64,000 bases of DNA from an uncultured Opitutales bacterium (GCA_900545715.1 URAJ01000009.1:1-64000); one strand, 5' to 3'. Shown: positions 24,654 to 34,812, counted from the first letter of the stretch. Translations and numbers: made by a program. The notes: generated by a model not told the origin, from the sequence alone.

Positions 24654-25858
24654 AATATATCAAGGCTTAGGAAACGCTCGTTCTATCTGTTGAAATACAT
24701 AGGCTAGTTTAAGCTTTCATGTGACCAAATCTTGGATTTAAAGTCTATATTATTTTAGTTATCATAATTCTTTCTCTCGCCTTAGCTATTTCATTTCAAT
24801 AATAGTTGCCCCATTCCGCCACATATTAAAATCCATATAATATAATTCACAATTTTTATTATAGCATTGTTTATCTTCTTTTTCTTCTCTTTCCAAATTA
24901 CACTATCTTTTATTTTGAAAAATTCTCTACACCTAGTTTTGTATAAGAAAATATATACCAATTCAGAATAATGCTTTTCTAAGGATTTCTTATCCGCTCT
25001 CTTTTAAGTATTCTTTCCGGTATTTACTGTTTGGTATATTATTCAATAAAAAATTCTTTCATAATTAAAGAATACTTTCTTCATTTCTTCAATAAATTCT
25101 ATAAAATATAAATATTTGAATTTGGTATTGAACAATATTAAGGCATATAAACTTCTTATATACTTTATTTACTATGAAAAATACTGCCCTTGTTTATATT
25201 TGATGTACCAGTCTGTTGCGCAATCGCAAAAATCGGCTATAAAAAATTTATGCCCCTTCCCAGTAATTGCACGTCCTAGATTTATTGAATTTAGCCTAAT
25301 TGAAATGTCAATAACCAAACTATTACAAAAGACCTGGAAACAGTGTAAAATATAGATTGTTTGATACAATCTTTTGCAAATACTTATATTTCTTCTAAGC
25401 CTACTATACCCCAATCGGGCTCGACGGAAAAGTAAGCCTGCCCTGTAATTTCTGGAAGTATAGCAGTGCGCGTCTTCACGCTCAGAGATTTTCGTGGATA
25501 AAAAATATGGCAAATATGCAACCATATCAATTTATCAAAACCCTAAAATTTTTATATACTATAATCAAAAATTTTCGACAAATTGCTAATAATCTACCCT
25601 ACAAGAAAATAGAAATCAGCAAGGTTCAGCAGGAAACAGTCAATAGAAACCACAATGAAACTCGCTCACGTTTGAACCTATATTCAATTCTAAATTTATA
25701 CAAAATTTGCAAATGCCTTTTGATTTTCTCTTTTACATTTTCCCCATAAATGTCTTTTCAAAAAGCTGTACAACTATAATAGCTTATCACAATCGCATAT
25801 AAAAAAATTGCCGCAAGTTTTTGCGGCAATCTTTATTTAAATTCCCTACCTCAATCCT
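24654..25858. other. Gene-poor AT-rich gap with possible gene remnants
   Basis: About 1.2 kb with no intact gene. The minus strand shows decayed-looking segments: one without start between about 25010 and 24805 containing EKHYSELVYIFLYK and ending in a hydrophobic stretch, and one ending at 25384 reading SVKTRTAILPEITGQAYF. Neither has a ribosome site. The region separates the defence island from core genes and ends in a strong terminator. Confidence 0.45.
25808..25829. terminator. Bidirectional Rho-independent terminator
   Basis: TTGCCGCAA (25808-25816), loop GTTT, TTGCGGCAA (25821-25829). On the minus strand it is followed by a run of seven Ts, so it should stop transcription of the GH78 gene ending at 25859. 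Confidence 0.85.
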
Positions 25859-28726
25859 CTATTGATTGGGTCTCAGCAGTATCTGATACTCTCCTGACGG
25901 CATTTTATCCACTGTCAACGTGCCGTCGGAGTTCCTTACAAAATCCTTCTCCGGAACTTTGTAACCGTTTACGCGCACACTCGCGGAATTGCTCGTCGGG
26001 AATACCACCGTTCCCGTCGAATTCGGCGGGATTACTATCCGCCACTCCATCACTCCGTCTGAAACGCGCCATGACGATGAAGCCAATCCGTACGGAGTCT
26101 CGTGCGTTCCGCTCGCAAAGGTTATTCCACCGCCAAGCTTGGGATTGAATATTATATTTTTATACCCGGGGTTTGCCTCGTCGCGCCATATGCCTGCCAC
26201 GCTTTTATACAGCCACTCTCCTATCGCTCCGTACGCATAATGGTTGAAGGAATTCATTCCGGCATCGCCAAACCCGGTCTTGTGCGAATAACTGTTCCAT
26301 CTTTCCCACATGGTCGTCGCACCTTGCGTTATCGGATACAGCCACGACGGGAATCCCTCGTTCAGCAGAAGCCTGTATGCCAAATCCGTGCGCCCGTACC
26401 GAGTCAGCACTTCTGTCAGCAACGGCGTCCCTAAAAATCCGGTCCTCAAATATACGCCAGAATCCTCCAATACCTTTACGAATCTTTCAAACGACTTCTC
26501 CCTTATTTCATCAGGCAATAAATCAAATCCCAACGCCACCAAGTAAGCCGTCTGTGTCTCGTTATCGACAGTGCCGTCTTCAAATACATATTTTTTAGTA
26601 AATCCCTTCTTCGCTTTTTCGGAAATTGCCGCGTATTTTTTGGCGTCGCCTTCCTTGCCCAGCACTTTCGCAACCTTTGACAGCAGCCCAGCGTTCCGCG
26701 CAAAGTACGCCGTTGTTATAAGCTCCGTATTCGTACCTTTTCTATGCGTGCTGCGAACCTTTTCAAACTCCCCTGCCTTCCTGTATTTCTCAGAAGCTTT
26801 TGGATCCGCAGACTTCTCTATTTTGCGCTTCGCAACGTCTCCGTCAAGACTGTCCATGGAAAGCCAATCGCCGTAGCTCCATGCCGTGCATATGCCGTCT
26901 TTTGAATTCTTGTCCAGAAATTCCACAAACGCGCACATCGCGCCATAGTTTTCTTCCAATATCTTCTTGTCGCCGTACTGCAAATATATCTCCCACGGGC
27001 ATACTATCATTGCCGCGCCCCAGGTCGCTCCGCCCCCGCAATCGCCTGTAAATATATTCGGGGCTACTTTCGATATTGCGCCGTCTTTTAGCTGTGCGTC
27101 GCGCAAATCGCGCGTCCATTTTGAGAAAAATGAGCATACGTCCATATTATACGCAGCAGTCGGAATAAATACGTGCGCATCGCCTGTCCACCCGAGCCGC
27201 TCGTCGCGCTGCGGACAATCTGTCGGTGTGGAAAAGAAATTTCCCCTCTGTCCCCATTGTATGCAGCTTTGCAGCATATTTACTTTCGGCACGGAGCATA
27301 CGAAAGATCCTATTTGCCTCATATCGTTGTGCAAAACTACACCCTTCACCCAGTCCGCGTTCGGCTTCGCATTCTCGGGAAATCCCGACAACTCCACATA
27401 TCTAAATCCATGATAGGTAAACAACGGATTCCACTCCTCTACGCCAAACCCCTTGCATATATAGGAATCTTGCGAGCGCGCAGAACGGTAATTTTTCGTA
27501 TACAATGTTCCGTCTTTTTCCAACATCTCCGCAACGCGCACCGTTATCTTCCTGCCGGGCGCAGACGGTATTTTTATCCGCGGCCAGCCAACCATATTCT
27601 GACCGAGGTCGAATATATATGTCCCGGGCTTTACCTCACGCACGGACACGGGAGTCAATTCCATTTCCGCCTTTATCGCAGGGCTCCTGCGCGGCTCTAT
27701 CAACGGTTTTTCGCCTATATCGGCGGCCGCAACTGGCTTGAAATCTGTCTCTTCGTAATCGCTCTCCGTCCAATCGCCAAGCTCGCGGCGGGCATCGTAC
27801 TCCTCTCCGTGGTATATGTCGGAATACGTTATCGGCCCGTACGACCATTTCCAGCTCCCGTCCGTCACAAAGCTCGCCTTGCGCCCGTCTTTATAGACCA
27901 CTTCGAGCTGCGCGGCTATTTCAGGCTTTTTGCCGTATAGCGCCCTGTTGTTCCCCCATACAAGGCTGCCGGCATACCAACCGTCGGCAATTATCCCGGC
28001 AAGCGCATTGTCGCCTTCGTAAAGCATCTTGCTTACGTCGTATGTTGTTGCCTGGATACGTTTGTTGTAGTCAGTCCAGCCTGGGCTCCAATAGTCGTCG
28101 CCCACTTTTTTGCCGTTTATATAAAATTGGTATATGCCGCGCGCCGCTATATACAACCGCGCGCTCTCTACATCGTCGTCAAGGCTTATTTCCTTGCGCA
28201 CGTACGTTGGCGGAAATGATTTCAGAATTTTTTTGTCTTTGCCATCGCGGCCTTTTATCGTCTCAAACTCCTGCTCTGCCGTATTTGATATCCACTTCGC
28301 GGACCAATCTGAATTTTTTGTAAGCCCAGCTTCAAAATACGCAGGCTCGGACCATTCAGACGCTCTGCCGGCCTCGTCCCATACGCGGACTTTCCAAAAA
28401 TATCTCTCCTTAGACTTCGGCTCGGGTATTCCGGCTCCAACCCATATTGACTCGGAAGAGTCGACCTTCCCGCTATCCCAAAGCGGATTGCCAGAAAGCT
28501 CGTCTATGCTCCGCGCAACCACAAGTTGATATGCCGTTTGGCGCAATCCTTGCCCGTTGGCCGGCAACTGCCAGGAAAACTTCAGATTTTCCAACGACAT
28601 TCCAATGGGATTCTCATAAAATTCCCCGACCGTTAGCTTTAAAGGTTTAAATTTTCCCTCTCCGGCAAAAGTGCACACTCCCGCCACAAATATCGCGGCA
28701 AACGCCGCAAAAATTCGCCTCTTCAT
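25859..28726 (-). CDS. Secreted alpha-L-rhamnosidase (GH78)
   Basis: 955 residues from MKRRIFAAFAAIFVAGVC at 28726, preferred because it gives a proper signal peptide cleaved near TFAGEG; an upstream ATG at 28762 would add 12 residues. Domain order fits GH78: N-terminal fibronectin-like domain (about 30-130), a beta-sandwich (YIAARGIYQFYINGKKVGDD), Bac_rhamnosid domain, (alpha/alpha)6 catalytic barrel with DCPQRDERLGWTGDAHVF (about 505-522), which holds the general-acid Glu region, and a C-terminal beta-sandwich ending in a GTVVFPTSN strand. It removes terminal L-rhamnose from plant polysaccharides or glycosides in the periplasm or outside. Monocistronic, with a strong terminator right behind it. 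Confidence 0.9.
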   Translation of the reverse strand: MKRRIFAAFAAIFVAGVCTFAGEGKFKPLKLTVGEFYENPIGMSLENLKFSWQLPANGQGLRQTAYQLVVARSIDELSGNPLWDSGKVDSSESIWVGAGIPEPKSKERYFWKVRVWDEAGRASEWSEPAYFEAGLTKNSDWSAKWISNTAEQEFETIKGRDGKDKKILKSFPPTYVRKEISLDDDVESARLYIAARGIYQFYINGKKVGDDYWSPGWTDYNKRIQATTYDVSKMLYEGDNALAGIIADGWYAGSLVWGNNRALYGKKPEIAAQLEVVYKDGRKASFVTDGSWKWSYGPITYSDIYHGEEYDARRELGDWTESDYEETDFKPVAAADIGEKPLIEPRRSPAIKAEMELTPVSVREVKPGTYIFDLGQNMVGWPRIKIPSAPGRKITVRVAEMLEKDGTLYTKNYRSARSQDSYICKGFGVEEWNPLFTYHGFRYVELSGFPENAKPNADWVKGVVLHNDMRQIGSFVCSVPKVNMLQSCIQWGQRGNFFSTPTDCPQRDERLGWTGDAHVFIPTAAYNMDVCSFFSKWTRDLRDAQLKDGAISKVAPNIFTGDCGGGATWGAAMIVCPWEIYLQYGDKKILEENYGAMCAFVEFLDKNSKDGICTAWSYGDWLSMDSLDGDVAKRKIEKSADPKASEKYRKAGEFEKVRSTHRKGTNTELITTAYFARNAGLLSKVAKVLGKEGDAKKYAAISEKAKKGFTKKYVFEDGTVDNETQTAYLVALGFDLLPDEIREKSFERFVKVLEDSGVYLRTGFLGTPLLTEVLTRYGRTDLAYRLLLNEGFPSWLYPITQGATTMWERWNSYSHKTGFGDAGMNSFNHYAYGAIGEWLYKSVAGIWRDEANPGYKNIIFNPKLGGGITFASGTHETPYGLASSSWRVSDGVMEWRIVIPPNSTGTVVFPTSNSASVRVNGYKVPEKDFVRNSDGTLTVDKMPSGEYQILLRPNQ

Positions 28727-28818
28727 ACACTGCATTTTTTTAAAAATTCTACAATGCGTCAACTTAAATCGGAATCTCCACTCTCATATATTCGCAATTA
28801 ACCTGCCAAATAATAAAA

Positions 28819-28849
28819 AATCCGAACTGCGCAAAAACGCATCCGGATT
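28819..28849 (-). terminator. Terminator of the small secreted protein gene
   Basis: Imperfect stem TCCGAACTGCG / CGCATCCGGA with A/T tracts on both sides. On the minus strand it ends in a T-run just downstream of the stop at 28863. Confidence 0.65.
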
Positions 28850-28862
28850 TTTAGAACGCCCG

Positions 28863-29138
28863 CTATTCCCGGGTGCGCCTATTTACACAACCCTTCGCTT
28901 TTTTTGTAGGCTCGGACTTTTTGCCCTTCCCAACCTTCGGCTCCTTCGCTTTGTCCTTTCCTACTTTCCCGCCCTTCGCTAACGGGCACTTTGACACATC
29001 GGGACAATTCCCGGCCGCCGGGCAGTCGGCAGCTTTCGGGGAGGCGCTTTGAACCGGCAAACTATCAGCGCCAGAACCTTGCGCGCACAATGAAATCGCG
29101 GATATTAAAAACACCGCCAACATTCCTGCAAACTTCAT
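28863..29138 (-). CDS. Small secreted lysine-rich, cysteine-containing protein
   Basis: 91 residues. Signal peptide about 1-19 (MKFAGMLAVFLISAISLCAQ). The mature part has three evenly spaced CP-type motifs (DCPAAGNCPDVSKCPLAKGG) and then a lysine/glycine/proline-rich tail of KVGK/KEPK repeats. A periplasmic or surface protein of unknown role; the cysteines could bind metal or form disulfides. It has its own terminator and is divergent from ispA. Confidence 0.6.
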   Translation of the reverse strand: MKFAGMLAVFLISAISLCAQGSGADSLPVQSASPKAADCPAAGNCPDVSKCPLAKGGKVGKDKAKEPKVGKGKKSEPTKKAKGCVNRRTRE

Positions 29139-29278
29139 ATCTTTTTCCCTTTCCGTTTGTGTTTTTTATATATCGGAACTTTTTTCTATCTCGACACCCA
29201 AAAAAACCTTTGTTCAAAAAAACTTCCGCATAAAAAATAATAGTTTACAAAGGATTCCTTTATGCGAAAATCCCAATC

Positions 29279-30172
29279 ATGACTCCCCAAGAATTCAAAT
29301 TATCTTTCGAAGAAAAAAGGCAGGCTGTAGAAGCCGCAATCAAAAAATACCTTCCGCCGGCAGATACGCGTCCGGCAATAGTGCATGAGGCTATGCACTA
29401 TTCTATGGAGGCCGGCGGCAAAAGAATCCGCCCAATGCTTCTGCTTGCCGCACACGAAATGTTCCCGTCGGAAATCGATCCCCTGCCGGCATGCGTCGCA
29501 ATAGAATGCCTCCACACTTATTCCCTCATACACGACGACCTCCCGTGCATGGATAATTCCGACCTGCGCCGCGGTAAACCTACCTGCCATAAAAAATTTG
29601 ATGAAACTATGGCGCTACTCGCGGGCGATGCACTACTCACATATTCTTTCAAACTTCTCGCAGACGCATATATGAATTACCCGAAGGTCGCTACGGGACT
29701 CGTATTCGACCTCGCAGACGCAGGTGGAAGCACAAAAATGATTGGCGGGCAAGTTGAGGATGTGCTCGGCGAAAGAGACGGGAAAATGACACCCGACAAG
29801 CTGAACTTTATCCACCACAACAAAACCGCCGCACTAATTACGGCCGCCGTCACCATGGGCATTAGGCTCGCAGACGACTACGACGAACTTAAACTCCAAG
29901 CCGCCCGCGAAATCGGCAAAAATATAGGGCTCGCCTTCCAAGTCATCGACGATATTCTCGACGTCACAAGCGACGAAGCAACTCTCGGCAAAACCACGGG
30001 GCTCGACGCCGCAAACGAAAAAATGACTTACGTCTCCCTATACGGCATTGAAAAATCGAGGGAAATTGCCGCCCAACTTACACAAAAAGCAATTTCCGAC
30101 TGCGAAAAGCTCAGCCCAAACTGCGCCTTCCTAAAAGCGCTCATCTCTTACATGCAAAACAGAATCAATTAG
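29279..30172 (+). CDS. ispA: Farnesyl/geranyl diphosphate synthase
   Basis: 297 residues, short-chain trans-prenyltransferase. The first Asp-rich motif is HDDLPCMDNSDLRRG (DDxxxxD, the bacterial short-chain form, about 83-97) and the second is DDILD (about 225). GGKRIRPML and the Lys in LAGDA..KLL are also as expected. It condenses IPP with DMAPP/GPP to FPP for quinones, undecaprenyl carrier and other isoprenoids. The length is normal. fabV follows 31 bases later, possibly in one transcript. Confidence 0.93.
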   Translation: MTPQEFKLSFEEKRQAVEAAIKKYLPPADTRPAIVHEAMHYSMEAGGKRIRPMLLLAAHEMFPSEIDPLPACVAIECLHTYSLIHDDLPCMDNSDLRRGKPTCHKKFDETMALLAGDALLTYSFKLLADAYMNYPKVATGLVFDLADAGGSTKMIGGQVEDVLGERDGKMTPDKLNFIHHNKTAALITAAVTMGIRLADDYDELKLQAAREIGKNIGLAFQVIDDILDVTSDEATLGKTTGLDAANEKMTYVSLYGIEKSREIAAQLTQKAISDCEKLSPNCAFLKALISYMQNRIN

Positions 30173-30203
30173 CCTATATAATATTTTAAGAAAGGACTCT
30201 CCA

Positions 30204-31382
30204 ATGATTGTCGAACCAAAAGTAAAAGGCTTCCTTTGCATAACCGCCCATCCCGAAGGCTGCGCGGAAAACGTGCGCGAACAAATCGCCTACGTCAAAT
30301 CGAAAGGAAAAATCAAGGACGGCTGCAAGTCCGCTCTCATTATCGGCGCCTCCACAGGCTACGGCCTCGCAAGCAGAATAACGGCGGCTTTCGGCTGCGG
30401 CGCCGCAACCGTTGGCGTATTTTTCGAGCGCCCTGGCGACTCCGCGCGCCAGCGCCCTGCAAGCGCAGGCTGGTACAATACTGCCGAATTCACTAAACAG
30501 GCAAACGCCGCAGGCCTATATTGCGCAAATATCAACGCCGACGCATTCAGCGACGAATGTAAAAAACAGGCAATAGACGCCATCAAAAAAAGCCCCCTCG
30601 GGAAAGTCGATTTAATTGTCTACTCTCTCGCCTCACCGCGCCGCACGGATCCAAAGACGGGCGAAGTGTACAAGAGCGTACTAAAAACTGTCGGCGAACC
30701 GCGCAAAGACAAGTCTCTCGACACCGACAAAGCGCAAGTCATAGAAGTCACTGTGCCCGCCGCTACCGAACGGGAAGTTTTTGAAACCGTAAAGACAATG
30801 GGCGGCGAAGATTGGGAACTTTGGATAAACGCACTCGACGAAGCGGGTGTCATCGCAGAAGGCTGCACAAGCCTTGCCTACTCTTACATCGGGCCGGAAC
30901 TGACTTACCCCATATACCGCAGCGGCACTATCGGGCTCGCAAAAAAAGATCTCGAAGCCGCCGCGAACAGAATAGACGCCACGCTAAAACTTAAACGCGG
31001 CAAGGCGTTCATATCTGTAAACAAAGCACTCGTCACTCAGGCGAGCAGCGCAATCCCGGTTGTTCCGCTCTACATATCAATCCTGTATAAGGTCATGAAA
31101 GAAAAAGGCGTTCATGAAGGGTGCATCGAGCAAATACAAAGGCTTTTCTCTACGCAGCTTTACAACGATAACTGCCTTGACTTCGACGATGACGGGCGCG
31201 TGAGAATCGACAACCTTGAATTGCGCGACGATGTCCAAAAAGCCGTTTTTGAAATTTGGCCAAAAGTGACAACCGAAAACTTGAACGAGCTCACAGATTT
31301 CGCCGGATATAAGAAGGAGTTTTTAAAGCTCTTTGGTTTTGGGCTTCCAAACGTCGACTACAAAAAAGACGTTGAAATATAA
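30204..31382 (+). CDS. fabV: FabV-type trans-2-enoyl-CoA/ACP reductase (NADH)
   Basis: 392 residues. Rossmann-type domain with SALIIGASTGYGLASRI at about 45-61 and the FabV-specific long active-site spacing, Tyr and Lys in YSYIGPELTYPIYRSGTIGL and the following AKKD (Y-x8-K). AHPEGC near the N-terminus and the C-terminal FAD-like strand region FAGYKKEFLKLFGFG are also family features. It reduces 2-enoyl thioesters with NADH, either in fatty-acid synthesis or as a crotonyl-CoA reductase in fermentation. AAAGGA lies before the ATG, and a clear terminator follows. Confidence 0.94.
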   Translation: MIVEPKVKGFLCITAHPEGCAENVREQIAYVKSKGKIKDGCKSALIIGASTGYGLASRITAAFGCGAATVGVFFERPGDSARQRPASAGWYNTAEFTKQANAAGLYCANINADAFSDECKKQAIDAIKKSPLGKVDLIVYSLASPRRTDPKTGEVYKSVLKTVGEPRKDKSLDTDKAQVIEVTVPAATEREVFETVKTMGGEDWELWINALDEAGVIAEGCTSLAYSYIGPELTYPIYRSGTIGLAKKDLEAAANRIDATLKLKRGKAFISVNKALVTQASSAIPVVPLYISILYKVMKEKGVHEGCIEQIQRLFSTQLYNDNCLDFDDDGRVRIDNLELRDDVQKAVFEIWPKVTTENLNELTDFAGYKKEFLKLFGFGLPNVDYKKDVEI

Positions 31383-31421
31383 ATTCCCGCGCGGATATTT
31401 CCGCTTTATTCCAATCAAAGA

Positions 31422-31452
31422 AAGGCGCTGATTTCCAACCAGCGCCTTTTTA
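31422..31452 (+). terminator. fabV terminator
   Basis: Perfect stem AAGGCGCTG (31422-31430) / CAGCGCCTT (31440-31448) followed by a T-run. Confidence 0.88.
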
Positions 31453-31659
31453 TTTTCCCCCAAAAATCAGCCGCTATCCTACAAACAATATTTGCCAGGA
31501 CATATCGAAAAAAATCCGCATTTTTTATCACTGCCCAGAAATATATTCTCGCCGCGCAGAAATTTTTTTTGAAATACTCCGTTTACTTTTAGGCTTATAA
31601 ATTTTACACAAAAAAATTTGCCGTCGAAAATTCTTAATACTTACAATTTGCTGCCTTAC

Positions 31660-31675
31660 TGTTCTACGTGGAACA
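31660..31675. promoter_or_regulatory. parS-like palindrome, one mismatch
   Basis: TGTTCTACGTGGAACA differs by one base from the perfect copies at 61469 and 63816. Intergenic. Degenerate ParB site or chance. Confidence 0.45.
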
Positions 31676-31739
31676 TTTTTCAGTCCGCCTAAATGCGGGA
31701 TAATCCGGCAGCAAATTTTCCACTTTCTCGAGAATAAAA

Positions 31740-31761
31740 AAGCGCGCATATCCGCGCGCTT
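31740..31761 (-). terminator. GH127 gene terminator
   Basis: AAGCGCGC / GCGCGCTT with a 6-base loop; a T-run follows on the minus strand. Confidence 0.85.
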
Positions 31762-31815
31762 GCACAGTCTTTTTTTTGATTAAAAGAACACCGAATGCGT
31801 CGGGCTCATATCTGT

Positions 31816-33780
31816 TCACCCGCGTTTAAAATTGTCGCCTGCGCTTGCGAAATCGCACACCTTTGTCTCAATTATCTTCCCGTCGTCTGCCGTTATTTTA
31901 GCCTTCCACTGTCCCCATGTATGGCTCGGTTTTTCGGGAATGAGCTCGCACTTTGCCCCTGCATTGTTTACGCTCGGAGACGAAAACATTTCCGCGCTTG
32001 TATTGCCGATATACTTGCTGCGCGCAAGCAACAGCGGCCCTTTCTTTATCGTCGCAGCCGCCGAATGGCGCATTATCGGCAAGAAGTCTTTGCGGCATGC
32101 TTCGTCGTACCCGAGCCAGCGCATAACTCGCATATCTCCGCCGGCATAATACTCGGAAGATAAATCCGAATTTATTACCCGTGGAGTCATATCAAATTCT
32201 ATTTTTATAGAAGTTTCGCCTTTGCCGATATTCAGCTTGTGCCAGCCGGCATTCGCCACCTTGCCGTTTATCAGAGTTTTCTTGCTCCACGAAGGCACCC
32301 TAAAATTTACGGCGACCTCCTCCGGAGATTTTATCTTTACCTCGGCAGTGTCCGACACCGGGTAATTCCCCAAAACCTCGACTTCAACATTGCCTACCTT
32401 CCCTTTGTATGGAGAATAAAAATTCACAAACAATTCGCCGCCCGACTTTGCAAGAGAGGTTCTCGCAAAATCGAGAAACGCCCTCGGCATATTGTCAACA
32501 CAGCAATGGTTGTAATTTAGCTTGCACTGCGGCTTTGCTATGTAGTGGCTGCCGTGCGAGCGAACGCATCGCGCGCCCCATTTACCGTCGCGCGCGACTC
32601 CCGCCAAAAATGCGTTATAAAAAGTGTCTTCTATTTCGTCGAGGTATTTTGTATCGGAGGTAAGCAAATAAAGCTCGCGGTTTATGCGCATCCAGTGTAT
32701 CGCGTCGCACGGCTCGGTAATGCCGTTAATCTGACGCGCCCCGCCTACAAACATATCGTTATATCCAACGCTCGACAGGATATTTTTTTCGTCTTTAAGG
32801 AGCTTTTCGCGAATTTTAACAACGGCGTCCAACGCCTTTTTGTCGCCAGTCACACGGTGGTATTCCGCCAGCCCCTCCAAGCACGACATCATCTCATAGG
32901 CTTTTTCCCAATTTTTTAGCTGCGGATACCAGAGCCTCACTGGCTCCGCGGAAAATGCGTTTCTCAGCAAATTTGGCGGCGGATTTCCGTCTCTATCCCA
33001 ATACGATACCAACTCCTTCGCGAAATCGAGATACTTTGCGTCTCCAGTCTCACGATAGAGAATTAGCATCGGTTTAAGTATCGACATGCTCGGCATTCCA
33101 ACAAACGTTCCAGTGTCGCATATCTTGACGTTTTCCGACTTTAACATGGAAATGTATTGGTCGGTTGCGCGCTTGGCCGTTTCCAACACTGCGGGATCTT
33201 TATTGAGTTTGTATATTTCAAGGAGCCCCCACAGAGTGTATTTTCTGCACCACAAATTCCAGCACCAGTTGCAATCCCAGCCGACTGCCTCGCGCGCTTT
33301 GTCGAGGTCGTTTACCCTCAAAAAGTTTTTCTGTTTGTACGAACCTAAATACCCGTCCGTATCTTGCAATGAAGCCAATACTGCCGCCTTTTTGGAAAGA
33401 AAATTCTTAAGGTTTTTATCTCCCGTATATTCGCATACGCCGCTTGCTGATATTGCGAGCTTCCCCCAAAATTCTCCGCGCCAATAGCCGACATATACGG
33501 ATTCGTCGTCAATCCTTTCGCTAAACGCCTTTTCCGCCTCTTCAAATATTTTGTTTTTTGCTTCGTCGGAAAGAACGCGATTTTTGAAAAAAGCGTCCAT
33601 TTTTTCTCCGACATAGCCTCCCATTTTTATATCGGAAAGCTTTGCGCACTCAACTTTGTCATTTACGGCGGGTTTTACTTCCGCCGCATTTTTATCTGCG
33701 CTGCCTGCCGCATTTTCATTCGTAGCGCAGGCTGTACACAGCGCGGCCACAATTATACCATACAAAAATAATTTATTCAT
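31816..33780 (-). CDS. Lipoprotein beta-L-arabinofuranosidase (GH127)
   Basis: 654 residues from MNKLFLYGIIVAALCTAC at 33780, chosen because it gives a lipoprotein signal with lipobox ALCTAC; an upstream ATG would add 18 residues. The (alpha/alpha)6 barrel of GH127 (formerly DUF1680) covers about 60-440. The zinc/nucleophile cysteine motif YNHCCVDNMPR lies at about 445-455, with the conserved VRSHGSHYIAK before it and beta-sandwich domains after. The family removes beta-L-arabinofuranose from plant cell-wall glycoproteins and arabinans through a cysteine nucleophile. It is probably anchored in the outer membrane. It is not in a PUL: no SusC/D genes are adjacent. Confidence 0.9.
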   Translation of the reverse strand: MNKLFLYGIIVAALCTACATNENAAGSADKNAAEVKPAVNDKVECAKLSDIKMGGYVGEKMDAFFKNRVLSDEAKNKIFEEAEKAFSERIDDESVYVGYWRGEFWGKLAISASGVCEYTGDKNLKNFLSKKAAVLASLQDTDGYLGSYKQKNFLRVNDLDKAREAVGWDCNWCWNLWCRKYTLWGLLEIYKLNKDPAVLETAKRATDQYISMLKSENVKICDTGTFVGMPSMSILKPMLILYRETGDAKYLDFAKELVSYWDRDGNPPPNLLRNAFSAEPVRLWYPQLKNWEKAYEMMSCLEGLAEYHRVTGDKKALDAVVKIREKLLKDEKNILSSVGYNDMFVGGARQINGITEPCDAIHWMRINRELYLLTSDTKYLDEIEDTFYNAFLAGVARDGKWGARCVRSHGSHYIAKPQCKLNYNHCCVDNMPRAFLDFARTSLAKSGGELFVNFYSPYKGKVGNVEVEVLGNYPVSDTAEVKIKSPEEVAVNFRVPSWSKKTLINGKVANAGWHKLNIGKGETSIKIEFDMTPRVINSDLSSEYYAGGDMRVMRWLGYDEACRKDFLPIMRHSAAATIKKGPLLLARSKYIGNTSAEMFSSPSVNNAGAKCELIPEKPSHTWGQWKAKITADDGKIIETKVCDFASAGDNFKRG

Positions 33781-34044
33781 TCCCCTTATCTTTAAATTTA
33801 TAAAAAGAATAAATCCCAAGTATTTCAACGTCAATCAAAATTCAAGATATTGCCGCATTGCGGCCCTTATTCGCGCGAATTTTTGATTTTGACCAATTTT
33901 TATAATAAAGAAAAAGCCAAAATTCCGCGCTATAAAATACTGCAATCTCCGCGCACCAAAGTTTTTTTAGAGTGCGCACAAAAAATGCCAGGCCACATAT
34001 CGTCACAGACTATACGCTCTTATTTTGAGGGAAAGGGCGAAGAT

Positions 34045-34812
34045 TTAACGCATTGCCCGAATCGACACTCTCGATACGCAGCCTTTACCAAGCCCCAGAC
34101 ATTCTACATCGGTTATAGTTCCGTCGTCCGACGGGTATGTTTCCCCCATCGCATAGGAAAATTTATAGCTTCCATCGGGCTGTTTTACATATAGCGACGC
34201 CAATTTAGCGCGCGCGGGCACGCACTCCAAAAATTCGGAATTTTCTGAAAAATCCGCCGGATAATTCATATTGCGGATTTCCCCGTCGGCGAAATTTTTT
34301 TCCGCCAAAGCCTCGGATATATATTTTGCCGCATGCTCTGAAGCCGCCCTCAAATGCGGCAAAACCTCTTGCGGCACGCCTTCATGGCGGATTCTGCAAA
34401 TCTCATAATATTTATGAAGCAGCCTCATCGAACACGCAAACGAAGGCAAGCCCCAGCCTGCCCCTTCCACGGCAGCAGCGAATGTCCCGCTGCTCCAAAG
34501 AAGCGGCAACGCAACATTCTGCCCAATATTCAGCCCCGACACCACTGCGTCTGGGGGATTGTCCGCGTAGAGATGCCCAAGCGCTATATTCACGCAATCA
34601 GACGGCGTGCCCGACACTGTCCGGCACTTGAATCCGCAAAATTCCCTCTCCTCCACCACTATGTCGCAATGGCGGTTGTAGGCCCTGCCAATCCAGCTTT
34701 GTTCGCGCGCGGGCACGACAATTTCAACTTCGCCAATTCGCGAAAGCTCCTCGGCAAATATTGGCAGAAACGGGGAATCTGCCCCGTCGTCGTTAGACAG
34801 TAGTAGGCGCAT
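34045..34812 (-). CDS. surE: 5'-nucleotidase SurE
   Basis: 255 residues, typical SurE length. Metal site DD of LLLSNDDGADSPF (residues 3-15), conserved VVPAREQSWIGRA, SGTPSDCVNIALG and VVSGLNIGQNV. Mg/Mn-dependent nucleotidase and stress-survival protein acting on nucleoside monophosphates in the cytoplasm. Its start lies 20 bases inside the end of the upstream GltD/NfnB-like gene, so it is the last gene of that operon. Confidence 0.95.
   Translation of the reverse strand: MRLLLSNDDGADSPFLPIFAEELSRIGEVEIVVPAREQSWIGRAYNRHCDIVVEEREFCGFKCRTVSGTPSDCVNIALGHLYADNPPDAVVSGLNIGQNVALPLLWSSGTFAAAVEGAGWGLPSFACSMRLLHKYYEICRIRHEGVPQEVLPHLRAASEHAAKYISEALAEKNFADGEIRNMNYPADFSENSEFLECVPARAKLASLYVKQPDGSYKFSYAMGETYPSDDGTITDVECLGLGKGCVSRVSIRAMR

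Larger units (their letters stand above)
31383..31815. other. Intergenic region between converging fabV and GH127 genes
   Basis: 433 bases without a real gene. It contains the fabV terminator, a degenerate parS-like palindrome and the GH127 terminator, each listed separately. Confidence 0.6.

Noticed and set aside
25172..25525. 117-codon minus-strand frame in the AT-rich gap
   Set aside because: No start signal, composition unlike real proteins here; another frame of the same DNA looks more protein-like but is also broken.
31528..31749. Small minus-strand gene between fabV and the GH127 gene
   Set aside because: No ribosome site; it covers the parS-like palindrome and the GH127 terminator.
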